This document shows positions 26,111 through 38,831 of a DNA stretch of 64,000 bases, one piece after another. The DNA lies in assembly GCA_018857735.1 (NCBI GenBank), contig JABMCL010002768.1:107501-171500 (forward strand). The letters run 5' to 3'. This DNA is from Alviniconcha marisindica. Taxonomy: Eukaryota; Mollusca; Gastropoda; Provannidae. Every line of letters starts with the position of its first letter. The stretch's first letter is position 1. Made by a program: the position numbers and the translations under genes. The notes beneath the pieces are model-generated. The model was not told where the DNA came from, searched no databases, and saw nothing but the letters and a program-made list of their open reading frames with translations.

Positions 26111-26645
26111 TTGGAACAATGGACTTTCCCAGCCACCCCGCCTCGTGGCTCCGGCAGGGTGCTGCTTCACCTTCCGTCTCCCAACCAATCGGTTCAGACC
26201 ACCACCTCCCGGATGGCCCTGGTGGTGGCACGCAACTGCTTCTCCTCCTCCCAGCTGCTGACGTTCAGTCCAACCCAGGCCCAGCATCACCCAAGTACCC
26301 CTGTGGGGTATGTTCACCCAAGTACCCCTTTGGGGTATGTTCGCCCACGTACCCCTGTGGGGTATATTTCAAAGAGGTGCCTGGCAATGCCGGGTGCAGT
26401 TTCCAATGCTCTGAAAACATCTGGGTGTGCCTGCAGCGTGGCCTGCCTAATTTTCGACTACGTTGTTCTACACAACTGCACACGACACGTCTAACCCATT
26501 TGAACAACTCCCCTGCCAGTGACGCCTACAGTTCTGACATAGCTTCTCTAGTCCGACTGCAACATTATCTCCCAAGTTCTCCGGGAACTCATGTGACTGT
26601 TCCAACCCGAACTGCAGCTCTCCTCCGCCAAGAAAAGATGTTCCA
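26111..26645 (+). mobile_element. LINE N-terminus with 2A-like motif and PHD-type Cys region
   Basis: Open frame 26119-26649 (176 codons). Residues 39-45 are a Leu-rich stretch and residues 48-55 read DVQSNPGP (26260-26283), the core of a 2A ribosome-skipping peptide. The next part, SPKYPCGVC repeated three times with changes (27-bp units, 26286-26366), and WVCLQRGLPNF resemble the first and last Cys pairs of the PHD finger found after the 2A in CR1-type LINE proteins. The rest of the element is not present. The usual Glu of the 2A core is Gln here. Confidence 0.65.
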
Positions 26646-26819
26646 GTGAAGCTGTTGGCGGTCATCTGTGGGCCCGTCAGAGAGGGAAGACCCTGGTGGG
26701 GAGCCCACAGGAGCAAGCAGGCACCGTCATCGGAAGGGAATCTGGGCGGGATAGCAACGTCAGTTCCAGTGAAGTGTTCCTGTCAGGCTGCTTTGCCTAC
26801 AGGGAAGTCAGACCCCTCA

Positions 26820-27240
26820 GACAGTTCAGTTCAGTTCAGTTCAGTTAAAGATGGTATCAATGTGCTCCGAAAAGCCCATATGCGCTCCACCCCTCTCTCA
26901 GAAATTTCCCCAACGTCTTCTTTGAAACAGTTCCAATGTTCGTCTAATTGACGATGACCCTCTCTCGTCCGTTCAAGGAGGCTCGTCCAGCGCTTGCTCA
27001 TTCGACACCTCTCTCCTCCAGGCGATCGATGGTGTGATGTTCTAGGCTTTGTGCCCGCACTTCAGATCTTCCGAGACACGAGCAACTTGTGATGTTTGCT
27101 TTGCCCGCCAGTCTATCTGCAAGGTAATTTCCCTTCACTCCAACATGTTCAGGGCAGTACACCCACAAAAATGTTCGAAGGCGGATGTCTACCATTGACA
27201 AATTCCAGTCTCGGTTTCCCATTCCATTTTCTTTCTCTCC
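26820..27240 (-). mobile_element. LINE RNase H fragment with (TGAAC)n tail
   Basis: Minus strand: IRLRTFLWVYCPEHVGVKG followed by NYLADRLAGKANITS, which is the C-terminal half of a LINE-encoded RNase H (H-x-G-V-x-G-N-x-x-A-D motif). Downstream HHTIDRLEERGVE and an ISERGG-like segment lead to the tail, a TGAAC repeat at 26822-26847. 5' part lost. Confidence 0.75.
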
Positions 27241-27269
27241 AATTTTTGTTGCAAGCTCATTGAAACTGT

Positions 27270-27420
27270 GAGGGTGATGGCATGTGTGGTCTGACTGTCA
27301 CCTCTTCAGGCAATCCAGCAGATGGCATGAGTGGTCTGATTGTCACCTAGAGGCAATCCAACGGAGGTCATATGTGGTCTGATTGTCACCTCTTGAGGCA
27401 ATCCAGCGGAGAATCATTGA
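27270..27420. repeat. ~47-bp repeat, three units
   Basis: Three units sharing gtggtctgattgtcacct and aggcaatccagc. No junction recognised. Confidence 0.7.
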
Positions 27421-27759
27421 GGATGCGCCTGTGGTGCCGTTTATATACCTTGTATTTACTCGCATGCCAGGTAAGAATTATGTTGTTGTGTTTTACTCCC
27501 TTGTTCGTTGATTCAATCCAGCGGAGGGCATAGATGAATTTGGAAGATATCCGAGAGAAATTGAAGAAAAATGCAGGATATTGGGATTTTGGTATATTTT
27601 GTGGAAGGAGGCAGGAACACCGAGACCGAGGTCACTACAAGAGCACGGCTCGAAGGGCTACAGAAACTGAGAGATTTTTTAATCGATGCAGTGATAGATG
27701 AAGATGAGAACTGATGATGCTATGGAGGTCTATTTCGGTTTGAGACTACTTGACAGGGC
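27421..27759. other. No recognised features
   Basis: Non-repetitive sequence, no domain recognised on either strand. Confidence 0.4.
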
Positions 27760-28115
27760 CGAGACCACGCTTAGTCATAATTATCCCGGTGTTAACCAGG
27801 CCCGGTAAATGCAGCACCTGCAGTATTGGTCAAGTAATTCCCTGAGGTGGATTTGGTTGGAGACACTTTTAACACGAGATCGGTCACTGCCTCTTGGCGC
27901 TACTCATAAGTGAAGCCAGCGTCCCAGGGGCCGTGCCACAGTGGAGGTGGCTGTCCGGGGCTCTGCGTTCCTAACAGCCCTTGTGGTCTCTGTGGACGTA
28001 AACAAATGAACGAATCTGAACACAACTCAGGAGCCGTGTCAAAGTCGAGGTAGCCGTCCTGTAACATGCTTTCCTAACAGTCCTTATGGTCTCTTGGACG
28101 TAAACAACAATGAAC
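27760..28115 (+). mobile_element. SINE-like element with duplicated 3' end
   Basis: A body with gaccacgcttagtcataa and a 3' segment present twice: gccgtgccacagtggaggtg...gtggacgtaaacaa (27930-28006) and gccgtgtcaaagtcgaggta...ggacgtaaacaa (28032-28108). A third relative lies at 35370-35450. The tail gtggacgtaaa also resembles 8908-8927. No RNA polymerase III boxes identified with certainty. Confidence 0.55.
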
Positions 28116-28129
28116 TGAACCGCTCACTT

Positions 28130-29735
28130 GCTGGGGGCGCGCTCCACCCCCACCCTCCCCCTACTAGGAAGTCACCCCCATCCTCCCCTTATCTGGGAAC
28201 CCCCCCACCGTCCAGCTAGGAAGCCACCCCACCCCCTATCTAGGAAGTCACTCCCACCCCCCACCCCAGCTAGGAAGCCACCCCACCCCCTAGCTAGGAA
28301 GTCAACCCGCACCCTCCCCTTATCTAGGAAGCCACCCCACCACCCTTTGCTGGGAAGCCCCCCCCACCACGGGCCTAGCTAGGAAGCCGCCCCCACCACC
28401 CCTGGGGGAAGCCACCCCCAACCCCTAGTAGGAACCACCCCCCCACCACCCTTTGCTAAAAGCCACCCCCACCACCCCTAGCTAGGAAGCCCCCCCCACC
28501 ACCCCAAAAGGGGAAGCCACCCCCACCACCCCTTGTTTCACCCCCCCACCCCTAGCTAAAGCCATCACACCCCAGCTGGGAAAGCCACCCCCGCCCCCCC
28601 CACCACCCCTAGCTGGGAAAACCACCCCCACCCCCCAGCTAGGAAGCCACCCCCCCCCAGCTAGGAAGCCCCCCAGCCACCCCTAGCAAGGAAGCCACCC
28701 CCACCCCAGCTAGGAAGCCCCCCGTCCCCCCAGCAAGGAAGCCACCCCCACCCCCCTACTAGGAAGCCCCCCCACCCCAGCTAGGAAGCCACCCCCCCTC
28801 CCCCAGCAAGGAAGCCCCCCCACCACCCCTATCTAGGAAGCCACCCTCACCACCCCTAGCAAGGATACCACCCCCACCCCAGCTAGGAAGCCACCCAACC
28901 CCCTATCTAGGAAGTCACCCCCAAACCCCCACCCCAGCTGGGGGAACCCCCCCACCCCCCAACTAGGAAGCACCCCCACCCCCCACTAGGAAGCACCCCA
29001 CCACCCCACTAGGAAGCCACCCCCAAACCCCCCCACTGGGAACCACCCCCCACCACCCCCTAGAAGCCCCCCCACCCCCCCTAGGAAGCCACCCCCACCA
29101 CCCCTAACTAGGAACCCACCCCCACCACCCCTAACTAGGAAGCCCCCCCCCCCCCCCAACTGGAACCACCCCCACCCCCCTAACTAGGAAGCCACCCCCA
29201 CCACCCCTAGGAAGCCACCCCACCACCCCTCTAGGGAACCACCCCCAAAACCCCAAAACCCCCCCCAAAACTAAAAAAGCCACCCCCACCCCCCCTAACT
29301 AGGAAGCCACCCCCCCCACCCCTAGGAAGCCACCCCCACCCCCCCGGGAAGCCCCCCCCCCACCATCCCTAGCTAGAAAGCCACCCCCATCACCCCGGGA
29401 AAGCCACCCCCCCACCACCCCTAACTGGAAGCCACCCCCACCACCCCTGGGAAAGACCCCCACCAACCCGGGGAAGCCACCCCCACCCCTAGGAAGCCAC
29501 CCCCACCACCCCAAACTGGGGGAGCCACCCCCCCCCCCTGGAAAGCCACCCCCCCCAAACCCTGGGAAAACCACCCCCACCAAAAAACCCTAGGAAGCCC
29601 CCCACCACCCCTAGGAAGCCACCCCCACCCCCCCTAGGAACCACCCCCCACCCCTAACTAGGAAGCCACCCCCACCCCCCTAAAACCCCCCACCACCCCC
29701 TAGGAACCACCCCACCACCTCTAACTAGGAAGCCG
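28130..29735 (-). repeat. C-rich minisatellite (ctaggaagccacccccacca)
   Basis: Roughly 60-70 irregular units over 1.6 kb. The right edge (29720-29740, minus strand GGCTTCCTAGTTAGAGGTGG) is continuous with the possible decayed CTLD exon at 29736-29834, so the unit may have come from that exon's 3' boundary. Homopolymer lengths look unreliable. Confidence 0.9.
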
Positions 29736-29834
29736 GACTTTCCTCGCTCAGCCACATGGCGATGAATCGCACGGTGCACGGACACTTGGCTACCTGGTAC
29801 TTCGGGGACAGCTGTGAACTCCGATCCTACGGAT
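29736..29834 (-). pseudogene. Possible decayed CTLD exon C
   Basis: Minus strand frame encodes YQVAKCPCTVRFIAMW, which aligns with NEASCFTPLSFICEM of exon C3 (A-x-C then four residues then F-I) but has Ala in place of the last Cys. A neighbouring frame gives VHSC, like the first Cys of exon C2 (GHSC). Frames do not join, so this is a decayed exon or the resemblance is chance. Confidence 0.25.
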
Positions 29835-30229
29835 TGAAGACTGTGATGTAATCAATATTAGCTGTTTTAGTACATTGACAATATTTAATAACTAGGAAAA
29901 AAGGTTTTCAGGGTTAGCTGTGCCGTTAACAATGGGTACAGGGGGGCCCCCCCCCCCCCCCCCCAGTTATCCCCTTATTTGTGTTGTTCTCTCTCTGTCT
30001 CTCCCGTCTCTGTCTGTCGTCTCTGTCTGTCTGTCTGTCTGTCTGTCTGTCGTCTTCTCTCTCTGTCTCTGTCTGTCTGCTGTCTGTCTGTCTGTCGTCG
30101 CTTCCCCCCCTTCCCCTCCCCTCTCCTCCTCTCTCTCTCTCTCTCTCTCTCCTTCTCCTCTCTCTCCTTTGGGAAAATTTTCTCTCACTGGCATCCTCGA
30201 CCCCAGCAAGGATCGTTTGAAGAGAGTAT
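29835..30229. repeat. C-run and CT/GT simple repeats
   Basis: Poly-C (29947-29964) and interrupted ctct/ctgt tracts to 30175. No gene. Confidence 0.85.
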
Positions 30230-30302
30230 TAAATAATAATATTAATACATACATTTCTATAGCGCTATTCCCCGCTGAGCGAGCTCAACGCGCTTGTTCA
30301 CA
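30225..30302 (-). mobile_element. SINE 3' end
   Basis: Minus strand AGCTCGCTCAGCGGGGAATA then GCGCTATAGAAATG and an ATT repeat: the 3' domain of a SINE related to, but not the same subfamily as, that at 16.25 kb. Confidence 0.6.
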
Positions 30303-30700
30303 TACATGGACATAATATATACCATTTACTAACAAATCATATACATGTACATAATATATACCTTTTACATTTACTGACATATCACATACATGTACATAAT
30401 ATATACATTTACTAACAAATCATATACGGGCTGCAAAACAACTAAAATGAACAAGTGTTTTAAGTTTATTATTTTAACAACAAAAACCAACAAACAAAAC
30501 AAAACCCCCAACAAACACGCCGCACCACCCCCAAAAAAAAAAAAATTTTTTTTTTTTTTTTTTTTTTGCCTTTTTTTTTCTCAACCCTATTTGTATCCCA
30601 ACCTTTTTTCCCGTATTTACCACTTGGCGAACAAAGTGACGGATGTGAATGTATTCGTACAACAATCATACATTTTACACATTTTTGGTTGTCTGAATCT
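30303..30700. other. AT-rich spacer
   Basis: Short repeats of acatgtacataatatatac, then long A and T runs (30534-30567). No gene. Confidence 0.6.
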
Positions 30701-31141
30701 AGGTTTTCTCTTACGTCAGTGACGAGGTGGTTGGGTTCCAAATATAAATTTTGCGAGGAGACGCGGATGAACCTGGGCATACAGGAATAGCTGTGTACGT
30801 TCATGATTCTGTTCTGGACTTCACTCATAGGCGCTATGATTTGGAATCTGTGTATGTAGAAAGCGTTTGGCTTCAGGTCAAAACAGGAAGAGGCCCTCCT
30901 TTCCTCATAGCCTTCATTTATAGAAGTCCTTCGTCCATTTTGGTCTGGTTTGATGAATTTGTTGTCATGATGGACTGCGTCCAAAATAGTAAGCAACACA
31001 TTGAAAATTTGCTTCTTGGTGATTTTAACACTGATATGTTCAAACCCAATCCAACATGGTTATCAACTCTGTCCCTGTTTAACTTACACCACTGTGTAAA
31101 ATCCCCGACAAGAGTGACTTCGACAACTTCAACTCTTACTG

Positions 31142-31218
<77 letters not shown>

Positions 31219-33430
31219 CAATCCTGCCAGACTAATACGTACACATGTACCAAAGACCAGCATGAGCGGTCATTATCCGGTCTGTTGCATACTTTCTTGT
31301 CAGATTCCAAAGGCATAGGCTGGGAAACACATCACTGTAACGTATAGGTCTTACAAACATTTTGATGCAGGTTCTTTTCTCTGTGATTTAAGTAACACTT
31401 CATTGGAATATACGGACTTGGTGACTCAGATGAAGCCCTGGCCCATTTCTATAAATTGTTCTTACTAGTCTATGACAAGCATGTCCCTATTCGGAGTCAG
31501 CGTATAAAAAATATGTCGTTGCCTCCCTGGCTCACAACTGACATTCGACAGGTTATGAAACAAAGGGACCGATTTGAGAAGGAAAAGAAAAAGAAAAAGA
31601 AAAGAAAAAAATACCCTGAATATAAAAAGCAAAGAAGACATGTCAAATATTTAGTCAGGCAGGCTAAAAAATAAAGACATATTTTGAGAAAATTGCGTCC
31701 AACCAAACTGACAACACTTGCGTGGTTTGGAAAGCTCTGAATACACTTACCAAAAATACATTCTCTTGTAAATAGAATATACCAAGTACTTTAACTCCGG
31801 AGGTATTTAATTATCACTTTTTGTCTCTAGCAAAAACATAAACTAAAACGCTTGGTGGGGGGGGGGGGGGGGGGGGGGGAACAGTACCAATGTTCCGATG
31901 AACTTAAGAATTTTTGCACAAAAAGGATAACATTTGATGACACTTTCATCATCCCTGAAATTACAGCTTATGAAGTTGGTAAATACGTATCCAGTGTTGG
32001 TAGCAAAAACATCTCCGGTTGTGATTAATAAAATATTGTTCTACACCTAACATGTTCATAATTTATGTATCAACCATAACTGTTTTGCTTCAGACTTGAA
32101 AACGGCAAAAGTAGTTCCTCTCCCAAAAGCGAAAGATTTAACTGACATCAATAATTATCGTCCCATTTCTGTCTTCGATCTCTAAGCCCTTGGGAAAGCA
32201 CGTGCATAAGCACCTGTTCAAATATCTTGACAGATTCAATCTAATCCGTACACATCAGTCAGGATTTCGATAACAACACTTATGTCAGTCAGCACTTACC
32301 TGTTTTGTTGACAGGCAACTATCTTCCATAAATGACTAAAAGTTTAATGGTGTTGTCTTTTTAGATCTCAAAATCTCACATTTTATTGAAAAAAAAATGA
32401 AAACGTATCAGTTAAGCAGCAATGCCATTCAGTTTTTAGAATCATGTATTAGCCATAGAAAACAAAAAGTATTTGCTGCTGGACATTATTCACCTGAGGG
32501 CTGTGTCGAAGTTTGAGTTCCACAGGGGTCTGTTCTTGGACCTCTTCTCTTCAGTATTTACATAAATGATCTCCCGTTGAGTATTTCATCTACTGAAGTT
32601 GATTTGACATGTTTGCTAGTGATTCGTCTCTTTCTGCTTCTGGAAATAATATAGCTGCTATAAATGCTAAGCTGCAGCCAAGCAGCCAAGAAGTAACTGA
32701 ATGGTGTGCTGCGAATGCAATGCTGCTCAACCCAGAGAAAACTAAAAGTATGATAGTAGCCACGCGTCAAAAGCATCAGCGTGGTCTACCTCCTCTTCGT
32801 CTCATGCTGAATTCACAGGTAATATAGCAGGTTTCAGAACATCGTCACCTTGGGTTATTCTTAATGACCAACTTAAATGGCAAGCTCATATTAACAGTAT
32901 TACTAACACTGTTGCTAAAAATGTGTATTTGCTCTCTCGCCTCAGACACTTTTGTAACAGTGAAGCTTGTAATACGTTTTTTCACGCGCACATTATATCC
33001 AGAAATAATTATGTTTCCAATTTACGGGGCGGCTACAGTGATGTATATACAACAACAACAAAACTTAAATCTGTACACAAACGTGCAGTCAAAGTTCTTC
33101 GTGATACTTCGCCAATGCTAACTGGACGAGGGCACATTTCTTATGGTCTGTTACCTTTAAAAGGTATAATAAATGTATCTTAATGCACAAAGTTATCCAT
33201 AACAAATCACCCCAGTATCTGAAACAGCTTGTCCACACTGCAGCGCGCAGCGACCATAGTTCACGGAACAGCATTGAACTGACATTTATAAGATGAGTTT
33301 TGCTTATTCTGGATCCTTTTGTTGGATTGCGCTACCTAGATGTCTTAAAATAGCATGCCTAGTTAGCACTTTCAAATCTAAAGCTCTTAAACAATTTCGT
33401 ACTGAATGTAACATATAAGTTTTCAGTCTT
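30700..33430 (+). mobile_element. Degenerate LINE with endonuclease and RT remains
   Basis: Plus strand. Endonuclease blocks: GIAVYVHDS, LIAFIYRSPSS, NLLLGDFNTDMFKPN and SPTRVTSTTSTLTDKY. At 31144-31215 a TA microsatellite replaces the codons after TDKY (normally DHIY). Then a linker with a Lys-rich expansion (31580-31615), RT remains (LLNPEKTKSMIVATRQ) and a thumb region HAHIISRNNYVSNLRGG...KRAVKVL. Stops and frameshifts throughout; poly-G at 31857-31879. Probably an old CR1-group copy. Confidence 0.78.
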
Positions 33431-34665
<1,235 letters not shown>

Positions 34666-34871
34666 GCAGAGTAAGACTGACTTAAAACAAGCTGAAATGT
34701 GAATGAGGTAAGTGAAAGGGACCCCCCCACAAAATGTTCTTCCAGTGGAACAAACCAAATAATTTTCCATGTAGAGCGTGTGTGGATGTTTCTCAACGCT
34801 GCCTCAGTACTTTTTGATTAAAACAACCTTAGCACAAACGACAACTGAAGACAAGAACCGGGAAACCTATA

Positions 34872-34958
34872 GTGTCCCAGCTTCATTGGCTTCCTCTTCT
34901 GCCGGCTGCTGGAAGCAGTAAACTTTAGCCAAGGACAACGTCTTTAGACTGCACAACT
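34872..34958 (-). pseudogene. Possible decayed CTLD exon A
   Basis: After a plausible acceptor GTCCTGCAG|AG in phase 1 the minus strand reads LCSLKTLSLAKVYCFQ and then EEANEA before a TAG. Spacing of the two Cys (12) resembles C-P..W......CY of the real A exons, but W, the third Cys and the L-x-x-I strand are missing. Its position (between C2 and the decayed C at 29.8 kb) is right for a lost domain. Confidence 0.2.
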
Positions 34959-35094
34959 CTGCAGGACGCGACACTTTCAGTATTATATTACGCCGATCGC
35001 TCAAGTGCGTGCTGCACGGCGGCATGTCTTCCTGTTGCTTTCTGCTGGTGCCACGTGGAACCCTAATGTTTATATTCGCAATGGCGAATTAGAT

Positions 35095-35335
35095 CTAACA
35101 TGGCTCGTCTGTGTGTTCAAAACAAAGTGAGCCAGAAAACATTGTACTCATGCTTTTTTCTCAGTACCGGGTATCATTCTTTGGAAAGCGGAACTCTTTT
35201 TTCGCCAATTTTTCTGTTCAAAGATGCACATCCCGCTGGGTTGTCTTTCTTAGATGCGGCCAGGCTACAGTCGGACGCAGTACAGTGGCGCTGCCTTCAC
35301 TGGCGCCGGGGGCGCTGCGACTTGCATAGCTAATG
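35095..35335. other. Unassigned sequence
   Basis: Two overlapping plus-strand frames of 72-77 codons with protein-like composition but no known motif. It could be a dispersed repeat (see ttggaaagcggaactctttt). Confidence 0.3.
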
Positions 35336-35339
35336 AGGC

Positions 35340-35460
35340 TCGCAGCGTGCTTACGACAGTGTCATAGTTCAGAAGCTGTGTGAGAGTCGAGGTGGACGTC
35401 CTGGGCTGTTCGTTCTAACGAGCCTTCTGGTTTCCGTGGACGTAAAGAATTATTGAACCG
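35340..35460 (+). mobile_element. SINE tail, same family as 27.9-28.1 kb
   Basis: gctgtgtgagagtcgaggtg, cctgggctgttcgttctaac and gtggacgtaaag match the duplicated 3' segment at 27930-28108. Confidence 0.6.
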
Positions 35461-35494
35461 TGCTTCGGCATTGGTCACAACTTGTCCCTAACAT

Positions 35495-35735
35495 GTCAAC
35501 TGACATCTGAGGACATTAAGCATCACTTCATCATCATTACGACAGTGACAGTTGGAGTGGCCGATGTCACTGTTAACAGTATGGTGTGGTCCCAGCCTTC
35601 CCACTGGGCCCTAAAGCACTGCACGCTCTGGGTAGGAGCTGCTCGTGGCTGAAAAATCCCACATGAATCGAACTAAACACTTTCCGACCCACATCAGTTC
35701 CTAAGCGCTGACCACTACGCTACGGGGGCCGGTAG
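35495..35735 (-). mobile_element. tRNA-headed SINE, minus strand
   Basis: Minus strand begins GGCCCCCGTAGCGTAGTGG (A-box-like tagcgtagtgg), later AGTTCGATTCA (B-box-like), then a body with CAGAGCGTGCAGTGCTTTAG and an ATG/ATC-rich end with GTCCTCAGATGTC. Different subfamily from the SINE at 15.8 kb. Confidence 0.65.
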
Positions 35736-36104
35736 AGAGTTCAATTCTGCTATCAAAATTAGAGATGAAACAAGAGGAAGTCGTCCACATAAATGAATAT
35801 TAACACAGATTTTGTTACATTAAGATTAGCTACCATTTCAGATGCTTTCGCTGCTTATGTTGCTGGGCGTCTCGCTTTCTATTAGTAGGTCTACGGATAT
35901 ACTGCACAAAACAGTGATCAGAAAATTCGTTCTTCTTTGTTTTCTGTAAACGCTGTTAGCTAAGTCTGTTGTCTGTCTGTGTCAATATACAGACAGGAGA
36001 CGTAGATACATTTGACGGTAACTGCAATCAATATGGGACTAATTCAGTCCTTATAATGCGCATTTATATGCAGGGCGTAAAAAGGCTGTCACCGAAGACT
36101 GAAA

Positions 36105-36174
36105 TGTCGTTGCCATTTGACACTCACAGCTCAATCCATACCAAGATCATTTCATGTACGCACATGTAATAAAT

Positions 36175-36242
<68 letters not shown>

Positions 36243-36313
36243 TGTCGTTGCCATTTCACACTCAAAGCTCAATCCATACCAAGATCATTTCATGTACGCA
36301 CATGTAATAAATA

Positions 36314-36362
<49 letters not shown>
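36105..36362 (+). repeat. Direct duplication containing (CA)n
   Basis: A ~66-bp segment (tgtcgttgccattt... to gtaataaatac) occurs twice, at 36105-36177 and 36242-36313, each followed by a CA tract. Both copies are nearly identical, so a unit of unique sequence plus CA repeat was duplicated. Confidence 0.9.
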
Positions 36363-36364
<2 letters not shown>

Positions 36365-36489
36365 GGCTTTCTTCGTGGTGGACTGCGAAATAACAAACAT
36401 TCATTGCGTACGTTTTGATGACTCGCTGGCTACAATACAAACGACACAAGTTTCTTATTTCGTGGTACCCCATTCCAACCCACTGAGCA

Positions 36490-36838
36490 CGTTACAGGCT
36501 GTAGATATGTCAGGGTATACATCAAAATCTGGTAAGATTTAAAATTCTGCCGGTAGAAATTACAATCGAAATTTCTCCGGGGACAAATCAAAACTACATG
36601 TGGGAGAGTGTAAGTGCCTGTGCGTGCATCTGTGGATATTTATGTATGTCAGGGTACAAATCAAAATCCGAGAGTATTTGAGATTCTATTGGTAGAAATT
36701 AAAAGTGGGATTTTTCCTGGGAAAAATCAAAACTGCGATCTCTGCCCGTCGGATTTTAAATCGTGCCAGTATATAGACTCTAATTTACTGGGAGAAATAC
36801 AAATTCGAATCATCACTGAAACAGATTCTAGTTTCTAG
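36490..36838 (+). repeat. Left copy of inverted repeat flanking the 365-codon ORF
   Basis: Two adjacent diverged copies (start 36506 and 36647) of a sequence beginning atgtcagggtacaaatcaaa. The second copy (to 36838) matches the reverse complement of 38832-39028 across most of its length, including aaaactgcgatctctg. Confidence 0.8.
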
Positions 36839-37044
36839 TGATGAAAAGAAGATAGAACAAACGGATGATTTATTGAACTAGGCCCTTAATTTGACACGAG
36901 AACGAACGGATGTATCATTGAACTAGGCCCTTAATTTGCCCATGTCAAATCGGGAGGTGGGGAGTGAAGGGAGTGCAGGTAGTGCATGTAGGGATACACA
37001 TGATCCATATATCTATTCATATAAATACTAGCAATTGCCCAACT

Positions 37045-37148
<104 letters not shown>

Positions 37149-37188
37149 AAATAGACGAACACCAGAAGAGTTCCGACAAACCGGCAAG

Positions 37189-38286
37189 ATGCCAGTTGCT
37201 GGATTACCAACAGCTTTGGACAGTGCCCTGGAAGTCCTGCTGAAGGAAAATGCAGTTTCTTCCTGGAAAATTTCCGCAGAAGGAAAGAAAACCACAGTTG
37301 TCCTTCGACTCGTGACGACAACTGATTCAGACATGGCCAATTTCACTCACCTCCACACGGCCACACAGCACTTCCGACGTAAGCCTCCCAGCCAGGTACG
37401 ACGCGACCAACGCCGGGCCGCCGAACGGACAAGACAGAACCCAGAGGCAAGTGAACATTCTCCTTCTGAAAGAACAAGACAGAACCCAGAGGCAAGTGAA
37501 CATTCTCCTTCTGAAAGAACAAGACAGAACCCAGAGGCAAGTGAACATTCTCCTTCTGGTTTATTTCAACCAACACCACCGCCAACAAGAGTAGCAGCAC
37601 ATATTGAAATGCAGTGTGAGAACTACACGCAACACATGTACGCCAGTGACACTGACACCGACGCACGTGCATCACGCTGTCCTGACTACAATGCACCAGC
37701 CAGCAGTAGACCCTGGGACACAGACGGCGTGTCGTTGTCACGCGTGAGCCAGTCCCTGGATTTCTCTGTGGAAAACCTCATGGCGTGGAAAGGACAAAGT
37801 GAAACTGAAACTGTACAAGACTGTACTAATCAGTCTGAGAAAAGGGCTGTTCAGTGTGGCTACTATCTGGAGGCGATCAGAAATTATGTTGGCAGTTTGA
37901 AAGACAGAGCAGTACAACGTGCACTGAGAAACACCAATAGTAACAACTCATTCAAAACTGTGGTGCATGACAAATCGGACAACAAAAGCAAACTGATTTG
38001 TGAAACTGATGACTTTGTTTTTGTTAGTGACTGCAATACCTACCAGAAACACCCATGTACCTACTGGCTGATCAAGCAGGAAGAACGTCACATGCTGCAG
38101 GAAGAGCTGGACTACTTGAGGAAACTGCAGGAGGGGAAACCAGTGGACAGGGGGAGGTATGCTGACCATCTACAGAAAGTGCTGGAGGGGAAACCAGTGG
38201 ACAGGGGGAGGTATGCTGACCATCTACAGAAAGTGCTGGAGGAAGTGGTGGTGCTGAGAGATGTGACACGGTTTTATCTCGGCTGA
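37189..38286 (+). CDS. Intact 365-codon ORF, function unknown
   Basis: Longest non-repetitive open frame in the window: ATG to TGA without introns. The N-terminal ~60 residues look folded (LDSALEVLLKENAVSSWKIS, then a TVVLRLV strand), followed by a basic segment RRKPPSQVRRDQRRAAERTR. Next come three 15-residue repeats (ERTRQNPEASEHSPS, 45-bp units), a low-complexity middle, and a Cys-containing C-terminal part (CTYWLIKQEERHMLQEELDY) with an 18-residue segment (LEGKPVDRGRYADHLQKV) in two copies. I do not recognise the family; the basic PP-x-x-x-RR-x-x-RR signature is seen in proteins linked to mobile elements (from memory). About 250 bp after the stop, AATAAA is followed by an ATC repeat (38537-38556), as in the SINE tails here. 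It may be a retroposed or element-encoded gene rather than host. Confidence 0.7.
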   Translation: MPVAGLPTALDSALEVLLKENAVSSWKISAEGKKTTVVLRLVTTTDSDMANFTHLHTATQHFRRKPPSQVRRDQRRAAERTRQNPEASEHSPSERTRQNPEASEHSPSERTRQNPEASEHSPSGLFQPTPPPTRVAAHIEMQCENYTQHMYASDTDTDARASRCPDYNAPASSRPWDTDGVSLSRVSQSLDFSVENLMAWKGQSETETVQDCTNQSEKRAVQCGYYLEAIRNYVGSLKDRAVQRALRNTNSNNSFKTVVHDKSDNKSKLICETDDFVFVSDCNTYQKHPCTYWLIKQEERHMLQEELDYLRKLQEGKPVDRGRYADHLQKVLEGKPVDRGRYADHLQKVLEEVVVLRDVTRFYLG

Positions 38287-38560
38287 TCAGACAACAGGCT
38301 GAACTCTCGGTGTGTTGGAGTCGTGTTTGTGATCGGTGCGGTGCGGTATCGATAGGCCTGTGATCAGTTTTGTGGACTAGACCATGTGAGAAGACACAGT
38401 GGATATAAGACTTTACGGTACTAACGCGGAGCTGTTAGCATGTCAGTGACGGGAAAGAAGAGCCTCCCTTTGTGTCCATGATATATTGAATTTCGCTTGT
38501 TTTGTACACTGCTTTACAGGCTATGGCCTAACAAGCAATAAACCATCATCATCATCTCTC
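38287..38560 (+). other. 3' region of the 365-codon ORF with polyA-type signal
   Basis: gcaataaaccatcatcatca at 38534-38553: AATAAA followed by an ATC repeat. Compatible with the 3' end of a retroposed transcript. Confidence 0.5.
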
Positions 38561-38831
38561 ATAAAATAACGTTTATTTATTCATTCATTCATTCTCTCTC
38601 TCACTCTCGCACGGATTTTAACTGGTAAGACTAGATTTTGTCAAAAATCTGAAACAGAATGACTGCTAGCGTTCTAAAACTAGATATTTTTTTGGTCTCA
38701 TTTTTCATCGTTTTTAACCGTTTATCTGTTGTTTAAGTGTCATTTTGTGGCTTGACAAAGGCGATTTCCCCGAAAATTTGCATACTGTGTGTCCGTGTCG
38801 AAATAAATAAGCGTTCGTTTGAACCTTTTTG

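Noticed and set aside
35100..35333. Short plus-strand gene of 72-77 codons
   Set aside because: No known motif and a partial match elsewhere in the window suggests a dispersed repeat.
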